From Faecalibacterium sp. I3-3-33 (GTDB lineage: Bacteria; Bacillota; Clostridia; Oscillospirales; Ruminococcaceae), in NCBI RefSeq assembly GCF_023347295.1, contig NZ_CP094469.1, forward strand, positions 558,001 through 622,000: a DNA stretch of 64,000 nucleotides. Direction: 5' to 3'. Of this stretch, positions 33,739 through 43,737 are shown piece after piece. A program made the position numbers and the translations under genes. Every line of letters begins with the position of its first letter. The stretch's first letter is position 1. The notes beneath the pieces were generated by a model. The model saw only the letters and a list, made by a program, of their open reading frames with translations, was not told the origin of the DNA and made no database searches.

Positions 33739-33767
33739 TTGACACCGAAATATCCGTTCTGTAATAT
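33739..33767 (+). promoter_or_regulatory. Strong promoter of citrate synthase
   Basis: TTGACA (33739-33744), 17-base spacer, TAATAT (33762-33767). Confidence 0.85.
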
Positions 33768-33826
33768 AAAAGCTGTTGAAAAATAAGAAACTGATATGGA
33801 CGAACAGGAAAGGAGCAGCCAGACAC

Positions 33827-35185
33827 ATGGATCATTTGCAGAATGTATTAAGCTACTTCGACCAGCAGCAGCCCCTTTGCGCAGAGCATGACCGCATCCC
33901 CAAGGACCTCTATCGGGAGTTCGGGGTCAAGGCGGGCTTGCGCGATGAGACGGGCAAGGGCGTGCTGGCAGGTCTGACCAACATCTCGGACATCCGGGCC
34001 TTCCAGTATGTGGACGGGGTCAAGCACCCGGCAGACGGTCAGCTGCTGTACCGCGGCTATGACGTAAAAGACCTCATCAACGGCAGCCGCGGCAGCCGCT
34101 TTGCCTTTGAGGAGGCAGGCTATCTGCTGCTGTTTGGCCAGCTGCCCACCCCGGAGCAGCTGGAGCAGTTCTGCGCGGTGCTGGGCGAGTGCCGCACCAT
34201 GCCCACCAACTTTACCCGCGATGTCATTATGAAGGCGCCCAGCCATGATATCATGAACAGCATGGCGCGCAGCGTGCTGACGCTGGCTTCCTACGACCCC
34301 AAGGCGGCAGACTTGGATACCGCCAACGTGCTGCGCCAGAGCATCCAGCTGGCGGGCATCTTCCCCATGCTGGCGGTGTACAGCTACCATGCCTATAACC
34401 ACTACGAAAAAGACGCAAGTATGTATATCCACCGCCCGGACCCCAGCCTTTCCACCGCAGAGAACTTTTTGCGGATGCTGCGCCCGGATATGCAGTACAC
34501 CCCGCTGGAAGCCCGCGTGCTGGACGTGGCGCTGCTGCTGCACGCCGAGCACGGCGGCGGCAACAACTCCACCTTTACCACCCGCGTGGTCACCTCCTCC
34601 GGCACCGATACCTACTCGGCCATGGCGGCGGCGCTGTGCTCCCTCAAGGGCCCGCGCCACGGCGGTGCGAACCTGATGGTCATGCACATGATGCAGAACA
34701 TCCGGGACAACCTCCACGACCTCGAGGACGACGAGGAACTGGAAGCCTACCTGAAAAAGTTGCTCCACGGCGAGGCCTTCGACCGCAAGGGTCTGATCTA
34801 CGGCATGGGTCACGCCGTCTACTCCCTCAGCGACCCGCGCGAGGTGGTGTTCAAGGGCTATGTGGAGCAGCTGGCCCACGAAAAGGGACGGGACAAGGAT
34901 CTTTCGCTCTACACCCGCATCGAGCGCATGGCACCCCAGCTTATTGCGCAGGAGCGCAAGATCTTCAAGGGTGTAAGCCCCAACGTGGACTTTTACAGCG
35001 GCTTTGTATACGAGATGCTGGGTATCCCCATGGAGCTGTACACCCCGCTGTTTGCCGTGGCGCGCGTGATGGGCTGGAGCGCCCACCGCATCGAGGAGCT
35101 GCTCAGCGCCAACAAGATCATCCGCCCGGCCTACAAGAGCCTTGGCGGCACCCATGATTATATCCCGCGCAGCCAGCGGGCATAA
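33827..35185 (+). CDS. gltA: Citrate synthase
   Basis: 452 residues from the ATG at 33827, after AAAGGAGCAGCC. Condenses acetyl-CoA and oxaloacetate. Catalytic residues of the family are visible: His in LLHAEHGGGNNSTF near residue 240, His in IYGMGHAVYSLSDPR near 327, and Asp in NVDFYSGFVYEMLGIP near 387. The fairly long N-terminus is as in other clostridial citrate synthases. A MarR-type gene follows 15 bases later in the same transcript. With no aconitase or isocitrate dehydrogenase nearby it probably feeds glutamate synthesis. Confidence 0.92.
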   Translation: MDHLQNVLSYFDQQQPLCAEHDRIPKDLYREFGVKAGLRDETGKGVLAGLTNISDIRAFQYVDGVKHPADGQLLYRGYDVKDLINGSRGSRFAFEEAGYLLLFGQLPTPEQLEQFCAVLGECRTMPTNFTRDVIMKAPSHDIMNSMARSVLTLASYDPKAADLDTANVLRQSIQLAGIFPMLAVYSYHAYNHYEKDASMYIHRPDPSLSTAENFLRMLRPDMQYTPLEARVLDVALLLHAEHGGGNNSTFTTRVVTSSGTDTYSAMAAALCSLKGPRHGGANLMVMHMMQNIRDNLHDLEDDEELEAYLKKLLHGEAFDRKGLIYGMGHAVYSLSDPREVVFKGYVEQLAHEKGRDKDLSLYTRIERMAPQLIAQERKIFKGVSPNVDFYSGFVYEMLGIPMELYTPLFAVARVMGWSAHRIEELLSANKIIRPAYKSLGGTHDYIPRSQRA

Positions 35186-35200
35186 AGGGAGGGCATCGGC

Positions 35201-35653
35201 ATGGAAGAGTTGCAGCAGCATCAGGGGGAATGGTTCTTTCTCCACGAGCTTAACGTGGATAAGGTGTTCAGCACCATCCAGCGGGCAGATTATCTCATCC
35301 TGTATTATATCAAGGTGGCGCAGGAGGCGCACCCCGGCGAAAAAGTCTATCTTGCCGACCTTGCCGCCGCTATGGGGCTGCGGGTGACCGAGCTTTCCAA
35401 GGGCATCGAGAAGCTGCAGGACAGCGGTTTTGTGACGTGGAAAACCGACCGCGAGGCCGGGCGCACCTATGTGGAGCTTTCCAGCAAGGCGGTGGAGTTG
35501 ATGGCAGAGGAGCGGGAACTTTTGCAGCGCTGCTACCGCCGGATGCGCACTGAGCTTGGAGACGAGGAACTGCGCCGCGCCGCTGCCACCATGCAGCGCG
35601 CCACCGCCATCCTGAAAGAAGAGCGGGAAAAGGAGTTCCCGGTAGCGCAGTAA
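35201..35653 (+). CDS. MarR-family transcriptional regulator
   Basis: 150 residues. Central winged helix (VYLADLAAAMGLRVTELSKG, then DSGFVTWKTDREAGRTYVEL) with long flanking helices as in MarR. It is co-transcribed with citrate synthase (15-base gap, AAAGGGAGGGCATCGGC before the ATG) and may autoregulate that operon. The ligand is unknown. Confidence 0.8.
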   Translation: MEELQQHQGEWFFLHELNVDKVFSTIQRADYLILYYIKVAQEAHPGEKVYLADLAAAMGLRVTELSKGIEKLQDSGFVTWKTDREAGRTYVELSSKAVELMAEERELLQRCYRRMRTELGDEELRRAAATMQRATAILKEEREKEFPVAQ

Positions 35654-35660
35654 CAGCTTT

Positions 35661-35775
35661 TAGAAAACGATTGGGAATGCGCGCCGCTGTGCTTTGCGCA
35701 TGTTTAGCGGAAAATAGATTTTTAATAGGGCAATGCCGGAGCGTCTGCGGACGCTCCGGCATTGCGTTTTCACGG
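35661..35775 (-). repeat. Two-hairpin intergenic element, copy D (reverse orientation)
   Basis: Read on the minus strand: CCCGTGAAAAC, hairpin 1 (35730-35765, GCAATGCCGGAGCGTC arm with a CGCA-type loop), AAAAATCTATTTTCCGCT, hairpin 2 (35675-35705, GCGC / GCGC stem), then ATTCCCAATCG. The order is the same as in copies A-C. Confidence 0.7.
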
Positions 35776-35836
35776 GGAGGAGTTTGGGAACGAACTCCCT
35801 CAGTCATCCCCAAGGGGCTGCCCGGTGTAAAATGAA

Positions 35837-35871
35837 ATACCGGAGCATCCGCAGACACTCCGGTATTTTGA
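35837..35871 (-). terminator. Terminator downstream of the MBL lipoprotein gene
   Basis: AATACCGGAG / CTCCGGTATT stem on the minus strand followed by TTTCATTTT. Its stem core resembles hairpin 1 of the adjacent copy D element. Confidence 0.7.
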
Positions 35872-35881
35872 AAGCAAAGCT

Positions 35882-36997
35882 TTATTTGATGCAGCTTGCG
35901 CAGGGGGTATAGCCTGCGGCAATGGCTTCGTCATAGCTGGAAAAGAGGATTTGGTTCTTTTCCGCAGGCAGGTTGGCGCAGGTGGGCAGATGGAACTTTT
36001 TGCTGTTCACGTTGCCGATGTAAGCCTGCTGCGCCGTGCTGGAGGACGACGGGTCGGTGGGGTTCAGCTGGCTGTCCGGTACAAAGTGCTCGGTGCCCAC
36101 GGTGAAGTTCTGGCCGTCACTGCCGATGGTGATGGTGCCCTGCAGGTCGGTGCGGTAGACGTCCACCTTTGCGTCCCGCAGGATGCTCAGGGTCTCCTCG
36201 TGGGGGTGGCCGTACTTGTTGCCCGTGCCGCAGGAGATGACGCCCATTTCCGGCAGAACGGCATTCAGAAACAGGTAGCCGGTGCTGGTGCTGGAGCCAT
36301 GGTGCCCTACCTGCAAAACATCGGCCTTCAGGTTGGCACCGCTGTTCACAAGGTCGGTCTCGGCGGTCTTTTCCATGTCGCCGGTCAGCAGAAAGCTGGT
36401 GTTGCCATAGTCGATGCGCAGCACCAGTGAGGTGTTGTTGGTCTCGCTGTACTGCGTTACCGGGCCAAGCAGGGTGACGGTGGCGCTGCCCAGCGGCCAG
36501 ACCGTGCCCACGGAGGGCACTTCCAGCTGCAAGCCCTGCTGCTGCGTATACTTGACAAAATCGTTGAAGCATTTGGTGGAGGCTTCCGTCACCGGGCTGT
36601 AAGCGTGCCCCGCCGGGAACTTTGCCATTACGGCGGCAAGACCGCCCACATGGTCCTCGTGGGCGTGGGAGCAGAACACATATTGCAGCTGCTCCACCCC
36701 CTGCTTTTGCAGGTAGGAGACCACCAGACTGCCGTCGTCCACGTTGCCGCCGTCGTAGAGCATGAACTGTCCGTCACACTCTACCAGTACGCTCAGCGCC
36801 TGCCCTACATCAATAAAGTGCATCTCAAAGGGCTGGCTTGACCCGGTGGAGGGCTTGACGATGTGTCCGCCATCGCCGGGCAGGCTGTCACAGGCGGTAA
36901 GCCCCAGCGCCAGCACAGCGGCCAGCGCCAGCGCAGCCAGCCGCAGGAACAGGCGGCGGGGGAACAGGGTTACTTTTTCTTCTTTCCAGTTTTCCAC
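35882..36997 (-). CDS. Secreted MBL-fold lipoprotein, ComEC C-terminal-like, with Ada-type metal-binding tail
   Basis: 371 residues from a GTG start overlapping the end of the YgiQ gene by 28 bases. The signal peptide ends in lipobox LTAC (Cys near residue 35). FCSHAHEDHVGGLAAV near residue 109 is the metallo-beta-lactamase HxHxDH motif, and LLTGDME and VGHHGSSTSTG complete the metal site as in ComEC nuclease domains. The last ~45 residues (YIGNVNSKKFHLPTC...GYTPCASCIK) are an Ada-like zinc domain often seen on secreted nucleases. An extracellular DNA- or phosphate-processing role is inferred. Confidence 0.85.
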   Translation of the reverse strand: MENWKEEKVTLFPRRLFLRLAALALAAVLALGLTACDSLPGDGGHIVKPSTGSSQPFEMHFIDVGQALSVLVECDGQFMLYDGGNVDDGSLVVSYLQKQGVEQLQYVFCSHAHEDHVGGLAAVMAKFPAGHAYSPVTEASTKCFNDFVKYTQQQGLQLEVPSVGTVWPLGSATVTLLGPVTQYSETNNTSLVLRIDYGNTSFLLTGDMEKTAETDLVNSGANLKADVLQVGHHGSSTSTGYLFLNAVLPEMGVISCGTGNKYGHPHEETLSILRDAKVDVYRTDLQGTITIGSDGQNFTVGTEHFVPDSQLNPTDPSSSSTAQQAYIGNVNSKKFHLPTCANLPAEKNQILFSSYDEAIAAGYTPCASCIK

Positions 36998-39027
36998 GTT
37001 GCGTTCTCTTTCTGTTGAATATTTTTGGGCTTATGGCCGGTTGCAGAGTTGGGCGCAAAGCGTGCGCCCGGGCTGGGCTGACGGCCTGCCGGAGCAGCAG
37101 TACGGGTGTTTTTGCCGGTGCTGCGTCCCTTCTGGTTGGAATGTACGGTATAGGTGCCATCGTTGTGGATGGTCACCTCGGCGCTCTCTGCCCGGCGGGC
37201 GGTGCGCTGCACGGCGCGGCGGCCTGCGGCGGGCACAAGCAGGGGGATCAGGTCCTCCCGGTGGGTCAGCTGCAAAGCCTTGACCACCTTTTCCGCGTTG
37301 CGGGGCTCGTAGTATTGCAGCAGTGCACGCTGCAGCGCCTTGCCCTCGGGGGTCTTTTCTACGAACACCGGCTTGAGGGTGTAGGGGTCAAGGCCGGTAT
37401 AGAACATACAGGTGCTCACGGTACCGGGGGTGGGGTAGAAGTCCTGCACCTGCTCCGGGCGCATGTGGTTCTTATAAAGGTACTCGGCCAGATAGACCGC
37501 GTCCTTCAAAGTGCTGCCCGGGTGGCTGGACATGAGGTAGGGCACCAGATACTGCTTTTTGCCCGCCTTCTTGCTCAGCTCGTAGAACTTATCCTTGAAC
37601 TTATTAAAGGTCTCGATGGGGGGCTTGCCCATGTAGGCAAGGGTATTGGGGGCGCAGTGCTCCGGGGCGACCTTCAGCTGGCCGGACACATGGTACTCCA
37701 CCAGCTCCTTAAAGAAGGTATCGTCCGGGTCCGCCATCAGGTAGTCGAAGCGGATGCCGCTGCGGATGAACACCTTTTTCACGCCCGGCAGCTCCCGCAC
37801 CCGGCGCAGGATCTTAAGGTAGTCGCTGTGATCCACGATCATGTGGGAGCAGGTGGTGGGGGCAAGGCAGTGCTTGCCGCCGGTGCACATGCCGCGCAGC
37901 ATCTGCTCGCGGCAGGAGGGGAAGCGGAAGTTTGCGGTGGGGCCGCCCACATCGTGGATGTAGCCCTTGAAGTCCGGCTCGTGGGTCATGCGCTCGGCTT
38001 CCTCCACGATGCTGTCGGCGCTGCGGCTGGTGACACGCCGCCCCTGATGCAGCTGGATGGCGCAGAAGTTGCAGCCGCCGAAGCAGCCGCGGTTCTGGAT
38101 GATGGAGAACTGCACCTCGCGGATGGCGGGCACGCCGCCCATGCTCTCGTAGATGGGGTGGTAGCGGCGGGTGTAGGGCAGGGCGTAGACTTTATCCAGC
38201 TCTCCGCGCACCAGCGGCTTTGCGGGGATGTTCTGCACCAGATACTTTTCGCTCTGCTTCTGCACGATGATCTGGCCGCTGACCACGTCCTGATTATCCA
38301 TCTGGATGCGGCAGGCCTTGGCATAGGCGGTCTTGTCGGCGGCTACCTTTTTAAAACCGGCGCACTCCACATACCGCTGGGGCAGGTGGTCGAAATCGGT
38401 CAGGTAGCAGGTGCCGTTCACGTCCGTAATGCTTTCCACCGGCTCTCCGGCGGCCAGACGGCGGGCGATCTCCACGGTCTGGTGCTCACCCATGCCAAAG
38501 CTGATGAGATCCGCGCCGGAGTCCTCCGCGATGCTGGGCAGCACGGTGTCCAGCCAGTAATCGTAGTGGGCAAACCGGCGCAGGCTGGCTTCCAGACCGC
38601 CTAAGATCACCGGCAGGTCGGGGTAAGCCTGCTTGGCAAGCTTGGTGTACACGGTGGCGCTGCGGTCCGGGCGGGCACCGGCCTTGCCGCCGGGGGAGTA
38701 TTCGTCCTCGGCGCGGGGAATTTTTGCCACGGAATAGTGGCTGACCATGCTGTCCACATTGCCGCCGCCGATGAAAAAGCCGTACTTCGGCTTGCCGAAC
38801 CGCTTGAAGTCCTCGCAGTCGGTGTAGCGGGGCTGCGCCAGCACGCCCACCTTGTAGCCCTCGGCTTCCAGCAGGCGGCTGATGATGGCAGTGCCAAAGC
38901 TGGGGTGGTCCACATAGGCGTCACCGCCCACCACCACAAAGTCCAGCTGTTCCCAGCCCCGGGCTTCCATGTCCGCCCGGCTGATGGGAAGAAATTCGGT
39001 GTAGATCTGGGGAGTAGAATGTTCCAT
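36970..39027 (-). CDS. YgiQ-family radical SAM protein
   Basis: 685 residues. The [4Fe-4S]/SAM motif is CFGGCNFC in IQNRGCFGGCNFCAI near residue 315. An N-terminal B12-binding-like region (PISRADMEARGWEQLDFVVV) and a long C-terminal extension rich in basic residues match the YgiQ family, whose chemistry is unknown. It starts 13 bases after the ftsK stop on the same strand, and the MBL lipoprotein gene overlaps its end, so the three are likely one transcript. Confidence 0.88.
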   Translation of the reverse strand: MEHSTPQIYTEFLPISRADMEARGWEQLDFVVVGGDAYVDHPSFGTAIISRLLEAEGYKVGVLAQPRYTDCEDFKRFGKPKYGFFIGGGNVDSMVSHYSVAKIPRAEDEYSPGGKAGARPDRSATVYTKLAKQAYPDLPVILGGLEASLRRFAHYDYWLDTVLPSIAEDSGADLISFGMGEHQTVEIARRLAAGEPVESITDVNGTCYLTDFDHLPQRYVECAGFKKVAADKTAYAKACRIQMDNQDVVSGQIIVQKQSEKYLVQNIPAKPLVRGELDKVYALPYTRRYHPIYESMGGVPAIREVQFSIIQNRGCFGGCNFCAIQLHQGRRVTSRSADSIVEEAERMTHEPDFKGYIHDVGGPTANFRFPSCREQMLRGMCTGGKHCLAPTTCSHMIVDHSDYLKILRRVRELPGVKKVFIRSGIRFDYLMADPDDTFFKELVEYHVSGQLKVAPEHCAPNTLAYMGKPPIETFNKFKDKFYELSKKAGKKQYLVPYLMSSHPGSTLKDAVYLAEYLYKNHMRPEQVQDFYPTPGTVSTCMFYTGLDPYTLKPVFVEKTPEGKALQRALLQYYEPRNAEKVVKALQLTHREDLIPLLVPAAGRRAVQRTARRAESAEVTIHNDGTYTVHSNQKGRSTGKNTRTAAPAGRQPSPGARFAPNSATGHKPKNIQQKENATWKTGKKKK

Positions 39028-39039
39028 AATGCTCCTTTA

Positions 39040-41898
39040 TTATTCCTCCGGTTGGTTCATCTGCATTTCCAGCCACTGCTGGCGGCTGATGAGCACGGCG
39101 CGGGGCTTTGCGCCCTCGTAGGGGCCGATGATGCTCTTTTGCTCCATCTCGTCCATGATGCGGGCGGCGCGGGCGTAGCCCAGCTTGCAGCGGCGCTGCA
39201 AAAGGCTGGTGGAGGCCTGACCGGCGTCAATGACCACATCCACGGCCTGCTTGAACATGGGGTCGGAGCCTGCGTCCTCCTCGGCGTCGGCACCGCCGCC
39301 GCCCTTTTTGCCGTCCTGAATGGCGTGCTTTTCCATGGCTTCGATCATGGCCTCATCGTACTGTACAGTGGCGCTGGACTTGATGAAGTCCAGCACACGG
39401 CTGATCTCCTCATCCCGCACAAAGGTGCCCTGAATACGGGTGGGCTTGGGTGCGCCCACGGGCATAAACAGCATATCGCCCTGACCTAGCAGCTTTTCTG
39501 CACCGGCACCGTCCAGAATGGTGCGGCTGTCCACCTGACTGGACACCGCAAAGGCGATGCGGCTGGGGATGTTGGCCTTGATCAGGCCGGTGATCACGTC
39601 CACGCTGGGGCGCTGGGTGGCAACGATCAGGTGCATACCGGCGGCACGCGCCTTCTGGGCGATGCGGCAGATGGAATCCTCCACGTCCTTGCCCACCACC
39701 ATCATCAGGTCAGCCAACTCGTCGATGATAATGGCGATGTAGGGCATCTTTTCCAGCCCCGGCTGCTCGGTAGCCAACTTGTTGAAGGACTTGATATCGC
39801 GCACATTGTTCTCCGCAAACAGGCGGTAGCGGCGCTCCATCTCCTGCACCGCGCTGCCCAGTGCACCGGCGGCCTTGCGGGGCTCGGTGACCACCGGCAT
39901 CAGCAGGTGGGGGATGCCGTTATACTCGGCAAGTTCTACCACCTTGGGGTCGATGAGCAGCAACTTCACGTCCTCCGGGCTGGAGCGGAACAGCAGACTC
40001 ATGATGATGCTGTTCACGCACACGGATTTACCGCTGCCGGTGCTGCCCGCGATGAGCAGGTGGGGCATCTTGCACAGGTCGGTCACCTGCGCCACACCGG
40101 CAATGTCCTTACCAAGGGCGATGCCAAGCGGCGAGGTCATGCGCAGAAAACTCTGGCTTTCAAAGATGCTGCGGATGGAAACGGCGGTCTTTTTGTGGTT
40201 GGGCACCTCGATGCCCACGGCGGGCTTGCCGGGGATGGGCGCTTCCATACGCACGTCTGCCACCGCAAGGTTCAGGGCGATATCGTCTGCCAGCGAGGTG
40301 ATGCGGCTGATCTTTACGCCCGCCATGGGCTGCAGCTCGTACCGGGTAACAGAGGGCCCGCGGGAGATATCCAGCACCCGGGTGCGCACGCCGAAGCTTT
40401 CCAGCGTATCCACCAGCTTCTGGGCGTTGGCCTTCAGTTCCTCCTGTGCGCCGGGGTCGCTCTCCTCCTGCGTTTTTTCAAACAGTTCGATGGGCGGGTA
40501 CTGGTACTCGTAGCTGTCCACCGGCTCGCTTTCCTCGGCGGGGGCGGTGGCGGCTGCCTGCTCCGAGACGGCGGGCTTTTCCATGGCCGCTGCCACCAGC
40601 GAGTTGATGTCCTTTTCCTCCACCGGTTCGGCGGTAATGCTGATCCAGCCATCCTCGTCCGGCGCAGAGCGGAACGCCACGGCGTTCTCGGCGCTCACCC
40701 GGGGCACAGTGGGCTGGATAGGTGCAGCCTCCGGCTGCGTGGGCATCTGCGGCTGCACCACCGGCGCTGCCGGCTGGACGACGGGAGCATCAAAAGCGGG
40801 GGCAGGCTCTTCCGGCTGCGGAGCGTCCTTGGCAAAGAAATCTGCCGCAGCGGTGACCACCGGGTCTGCCACGATGGGCGGCGGCGTGGGTTTGGGCGCA
40901 GGGCGCAGCGGGTCCTGCCCGAAGGTGCCGCCCGGCCCGACGATCAGCGGCTCAATGGGTTCGCTGCCACCCTCGGAGAGAGCGGTGTGGTCGGGGCCAA
41001 GATCTACGTCAAAGGCAGCGCGGGGACGCGCAACGCTGACCCGTACCGGGGTGATGGGCGGTGTGGCAGGTTCTGGCTGGGCAGGGGCGGCGGGCGCAGC
41101 TTCGGTGTCCGCAGCGTCTGCTTCCATCTCCTGCGTTACCTTATGCCCCCAGCGCAGCACGCCGGACATCCAGTCCGGCACACCCAGATGCAGCCCGGCA
41201 GGCTCGTCCTCCTCGTCCAGTGGCTCGTCCTCGGTTTCGTCGTATTCCTCGTCAATCTCCCGCTCGGCCTGCCGGATGGCGGCACGCTCGGCGCGGCGGG
41301 CGGCGCTCTGCTCTGCAAAGGCAGAGCCGCGGGCGCGGATGCCGCCGGTGACGGCGCACAGCCAGACCCAGACCTCGGCGGGGGTGACATCAAAAATGTA
41401 CAGGCTGCCGCACAACAAAAGCACGATCATAATGAGGTTTGCCGCCGGGCGTCCGCACAGCAAAAGCAGCACGCCGCCCAGCACAAAGCCCATTGCGCCG
41501 CCGGACAGCCATGCGCTGACACCGTTGGCGTAGCAGGCGGAAAGCATTTGCAGCGCCGACAACCCCTGCGGCTGGATATCGGAAAACACGATGACTGTGC
41601 CGCAGACAAAGATAAGCCCCAGCACCAGCTTGAGGATGCGGGACAACAGCTCCTCGCCCCGGGTGTACAAAACGGCCAGACAGCACACGGCTGCACCCAG
41701 CACAAAGCTGCCGCAGCCGAACAGCCCGAACAGCACATCGTGGAGCACCCGCCATGCGGAATCGCCCTGCACAAAGGCCAGCACCATTAGCAGCAGGCCG
41801 CCGAACAGGGTGCCAAGCCCTGCCGGGAGCCGCTGCTCTGCCCTTTTACGGCGGGCAGCAGTACGCCGTGTCGTTGATTTTCGTTTTTTTGTTGCCAT
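39040..41898 (-). CDS. ftsK: DNA translocase FtsK/SpoIIIE
   Basis: 952 residues from the ATG at 41898 ([12 protein letters not shown]). Four to five N-terminal membrane helices (about 25-180), a long acidic and Pro-rich linker (about 200-450), then the RecA-like motor with Walker [10 protein letters not shown] near residue 615 and Walker [11 protein letters not shown] near 715. The C-terminal winged gamma domain ([20 protein letters not shown]) binds KOPS/SRS sites. It pumps chromosomal DNA during division or sporulation. The start has only a weak ribosome-binding site. Confidence 0.93.
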   Translation of the reverse strand: MATKKRKSTTRRTAARRKRAEQRLPAGLGTLFGGLLLMVLAFVQGDSAWRVLHDVLFGLFGCGSFVLGAAVCCLAVLYTRGEELLSRILKLVLGLIFVCGTVIVFSDIQPQGLSALQMLSACYANGVSAWLSGGAMGFVLGGVLLLLCGRPAANLIMIVLLLCGSLYIFDVTPAEVWVWLCAVTGGIRARGSAFAEQSAARRAERAAIRQAEREIDEEYDETEDEPLDEEDEPAGLHLGVPDWMSGVLRWGHKVTQEMEADAADTEAAPAAPAQPEPATPPITPVRVSVARPRAAFDVDLGPDHTALSEGGSEPIEPLIVGPGGTFGQDPLRPAPKPTPPPIVADPVVTAAADFFAKDAPQPEEPAPAFDAPVVQPAAPVVQPQMPTQPEAAPIQPTVPRVSAENAVAFRSAPDEDGWISITAEPVEEKDINSLVAAAMEKPAVSEQAAATAPAEESEPVDSYEYQYPPIELFEKTQEESDPGAQEELKANAQKLVDTLESFGVRTRVLDISRGPSVTRYELQPMAGVKISRITSLADDIALNLAVADVRMEAPIPGKPAVGIEVPNHKKTAVSIRSIFESQSFLRMTSPLGIALGKDIAGVAQVTDLCKMPHLLIAGSTGSGKSVCVNSIIMSLLFRSSPEDVKLLLIDPKVVELAEYNGIPHLLMPVVTEPRKAAGALGSAVQEMERRYRLFAENNVRDIKSFNKLATEQPGLEKMPYIAIIIDELADLMMVVGKDVEDSICRIAQKARAAGMHLIVATQRPSVDVITGLIKANIPSRIAFAVSSQVDSRTILDGAGAEKLLGQGDMLFMPVGAPKPTRIQGTFVRDEEISRVLDFIKSSATVQYDEAMIEAMEKHAIQDGKKGGGGADAEEDAGSDPMFKQAVDVVIDAGQASTSLLQRRCKLGYARAARIMDEMEQKSIIGPYEGAKPRAVLISRQQWLEMQMNQPEE

Positions 41899-42010
41899 TC
41901 TACTCTGTTCCCCAACTTCCCATAGACACAATAATTGATTCTACTATTGTACCACGCAAGGGCAAAAATGGCAAACCATAATGTTGTTTTTGTTGGAGGA
42001 AAATGGAACG

Positions 42011-42135
42011 AATCCAGCCCCTCTCGTGAAAAGGCAGTTCCGAAACGCCCGCAGGCGTTTCGGAACTGCAAATAAAAAAATAATTCCGCTGAATATGCGC
42101 AAAGCGAACGCGGAGCGCAGTTCAAATCGCCCGGC
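42011..42135 (+). repeat. Two-hairpin intergenic element, copy C
   Basis: CCCCTCTCGTGAAAA, then 16-bp hairpin 1 (42034-42069, GCAGTTCCGAAACGCC arm), AAATAAAAAAATAATTCCGCTGAA, hairpin 2 (42091-42123, GCGC / GCGC plus flanking pairs) and CAAATCGCCCGG. Closest to copy A, but both stems carry paired substitutions. Confidence 0.7.
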
Positions 42136-42153
42136 GGGGGAAGCCGCAAAGAT

Positions 42154-42837
42154 TCACCCCCGCTCAATTTCCTTATACAGCCATGCCAGCGCGTCCGAAA
42201 GACCGCCCAGCTCGTCGATCAGCTTTTCCTTTACGGCGCGGCGTCCGTCCAGCACTGTGCCCATGTCCATGACCAGCTCCCCGGTGTGGAGCATCAGCTG
42301 GGTGTAGCGCTTTTCCGGCATGCCGCTGTGGGCGGCTACAAAACCGGTGATGCGCTGCTGCATCTGCTCAAAGCAGTGCATGGTCTGCGGCACGCCTAAG
42401 ATCAGCCCGGAGTGCCGCACCGGATGCACTGTCATGGTGGCGGTGGGGACAATAAAGCTGTGCCGCGCGCTGACCGCCAGCGGGATGCCGATGGAGTGCC
42501 CGCCGCCCAGCACCAGTGTGGCGCTGGGCTTGGAGATACTGGCGATCAGCTCTGCCAGTGCAAGGCCGGTCTCCACATCGCCGCCCACCGTGTTCAGCAG
42601 CACCAGCAGCCCCTCGATGCGGGGGTCCTCCTGTACCGCCACCAGCTGGGGGATGACGTGCTCGTATTTGGTGGTCTTTTGCCCCTGCGGCGCTTCGGTA
42701 TGCCCTTCGATCTGGCCGATGACGGTCAGGCAGTGGATGACATGACCGCCCCGGCTCAGGGTGACCGTGCCCAGATCTTCGATATCCTCTTTTTCCATCC
42801 GGTGCTGCTCTGCGGGGGTGTCTTTTGCCGTATCCAT
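42154..42837 (-). CDS. ClpP-like serine protease, TepA family
   Basis: 227 residues. ClpP/crotonase fold with LLNTVGGDVETGLALAELI near residue 80, a catalytic Ser in LGGGHSIGIPLA near 117, and His in TVHPVRHSG near 142. It is the TepA group of cytoplasmic ClpP-like proteins, named for a role in protein export in Bacillus. AAGGAGAACGCGC precedes the ATG. It is divergent from rex. Confidence 0.85.
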   Translation of the reverse strand: MDTAKDTPAEQHRMEKEDIEDLGTVTLSRGGHVIHCLTVIGQIEGHTEAPQGQKTTKYEHVIPQLVAVQEDPRIEGLLVLLNTVGGDVETGLALAELIASISKPSATLVLGGGHSIGIPLAVSARHSFIVPTATMTVHPVRHSGLILGVPQTMHCFEQMQQRITGFVAAHSGMPEKRYTQLMLHTGELVMDMGTVLDGRRAVKEKLIDELGGLSDALAWLYKEIERG

Positions 42838-42958
42838 GCGCGTTCTCCTTCCGTAGCGGGGTCTTTGTGGGGTCAGTATCCCCCGGCAGCCGGGGAAGTA
42901 TGCAGGAGAAAAGAAACAAAAAACTTTGTGAATTTTTTGCTTTTTTACAAATAGGTAT

Positions 42959-42986
42959 TTGACATTCGCCTTTCATGCTGTATACT
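42959..42986 (+). promoter_or_regulatory. Promoter of rex-tdk
   Basis: TTGACA (42959-42964), 16-base spacer, TATACT (42981-42986). A TTGTGAA half-site of the Rex operator type is about 35 bases upstream, so autoregulation is possible but weakly supported. Confidence 0.8.
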
Positions 42987-43091
42987 TTAAATAATATAAC
43001 AGGATAAAACGGAACATCTCTCTGCGCGCAAAGAAGCCCCTTGCATGGCGGCAGAAGCTGCAGCGCGTTGGGCAGAAAGGAGAATTTTCCT

Positions 43092-43733
43092 ATGAACACC
43101 CCCCAAAAAGCATCGATCCCTGTGATCAAGCGTCTCCCCAAATATTACCGGTATCTGCGCTCCTTGCAGGCCGACGGCATTACCAGCATCTCCTCCCGGG
43201 AGCTGGCTTCCCAGATGGGCACCACCGCCTCGCAGGTGCGGCAGGACTTCAACTGCATCGGTGACGTGAACGGACGGCAGGGCATCGGCTACTCGGTGGA
43301 GAACCTGCTTTCCATTCTGGAAAGCCTGCTGTTCGGCAACGGCGACCGCCTGCCCACCATTCTGATCGGCTGCGGCCGTTTGGGCAAGGCGGTGAGCCGC
43401 TTTATCACCACCGACACCAACGGTTACAAACTGATCGCCGCTTTTGATGTGGCTGAAAACGAGGTGGGCAAGGAGATCAGCGGCATCCGCATCCGGCACA
43501 TTGACGAGCTGGAGGCATTCTGCGAGGAAAACAAGCCCAAGGTGGCGGTGCTCTGTGTGCCCCGCGATGGTGCACAGCAGGTGAGCGGACGGCTGGTGGA
43601 TCTGGGCATCGAGGGCTTCTGGAACTTCTCCCACTATGACCTGTCGGTGCCTTACCCCGATGTGGTGGTGGAAAACGTCCATCTGGGCGACAGCCTGATG
43701 AGCTTGGGCTACCGTCTGCGCAATCAGGAGTGA
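43092..43733 (+). CDS. rex: Redox-sensing transcriptional repressor Rex
   Basis: 213 residues from the ATG at 43092, after AAAGGAGAATTTTCC. N-terminal winged helix (PVIKRLPKYYRYLRSL, ISSRELASQMGTTASQVRQD), then a Rossmann domain with GCGRLGKAV near residue 95 that binds NADH/NAD+, and the C-terminal swapped helix. Rex senses the NADH/NAD+ ratio and represses fermentation genes in anaerobes. tdk follows 4 bases after its stop, so the two are co-transcribed. Confidence 0.95.
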   Translation: MNTPQKASIPVIKRLPKYYRYLRSLQADGITSISSRELASQMGTTASQVRQDFNCIGDVNGRQGIGYSVENLLSILESLLFGNGDRLPTILIGCGRLGKAVSRFITTDTNGYKLIAAFDVAENEVGKEISGIRIRHIDELEAFCEENKPKVAVLCVPRDGAQQVSGRLVDLGIEGFWNFSHYDLSVPYPDVVVENVHLGDSLMSLGYRLRNQE

Positions 43734-43737
43734 CGGC

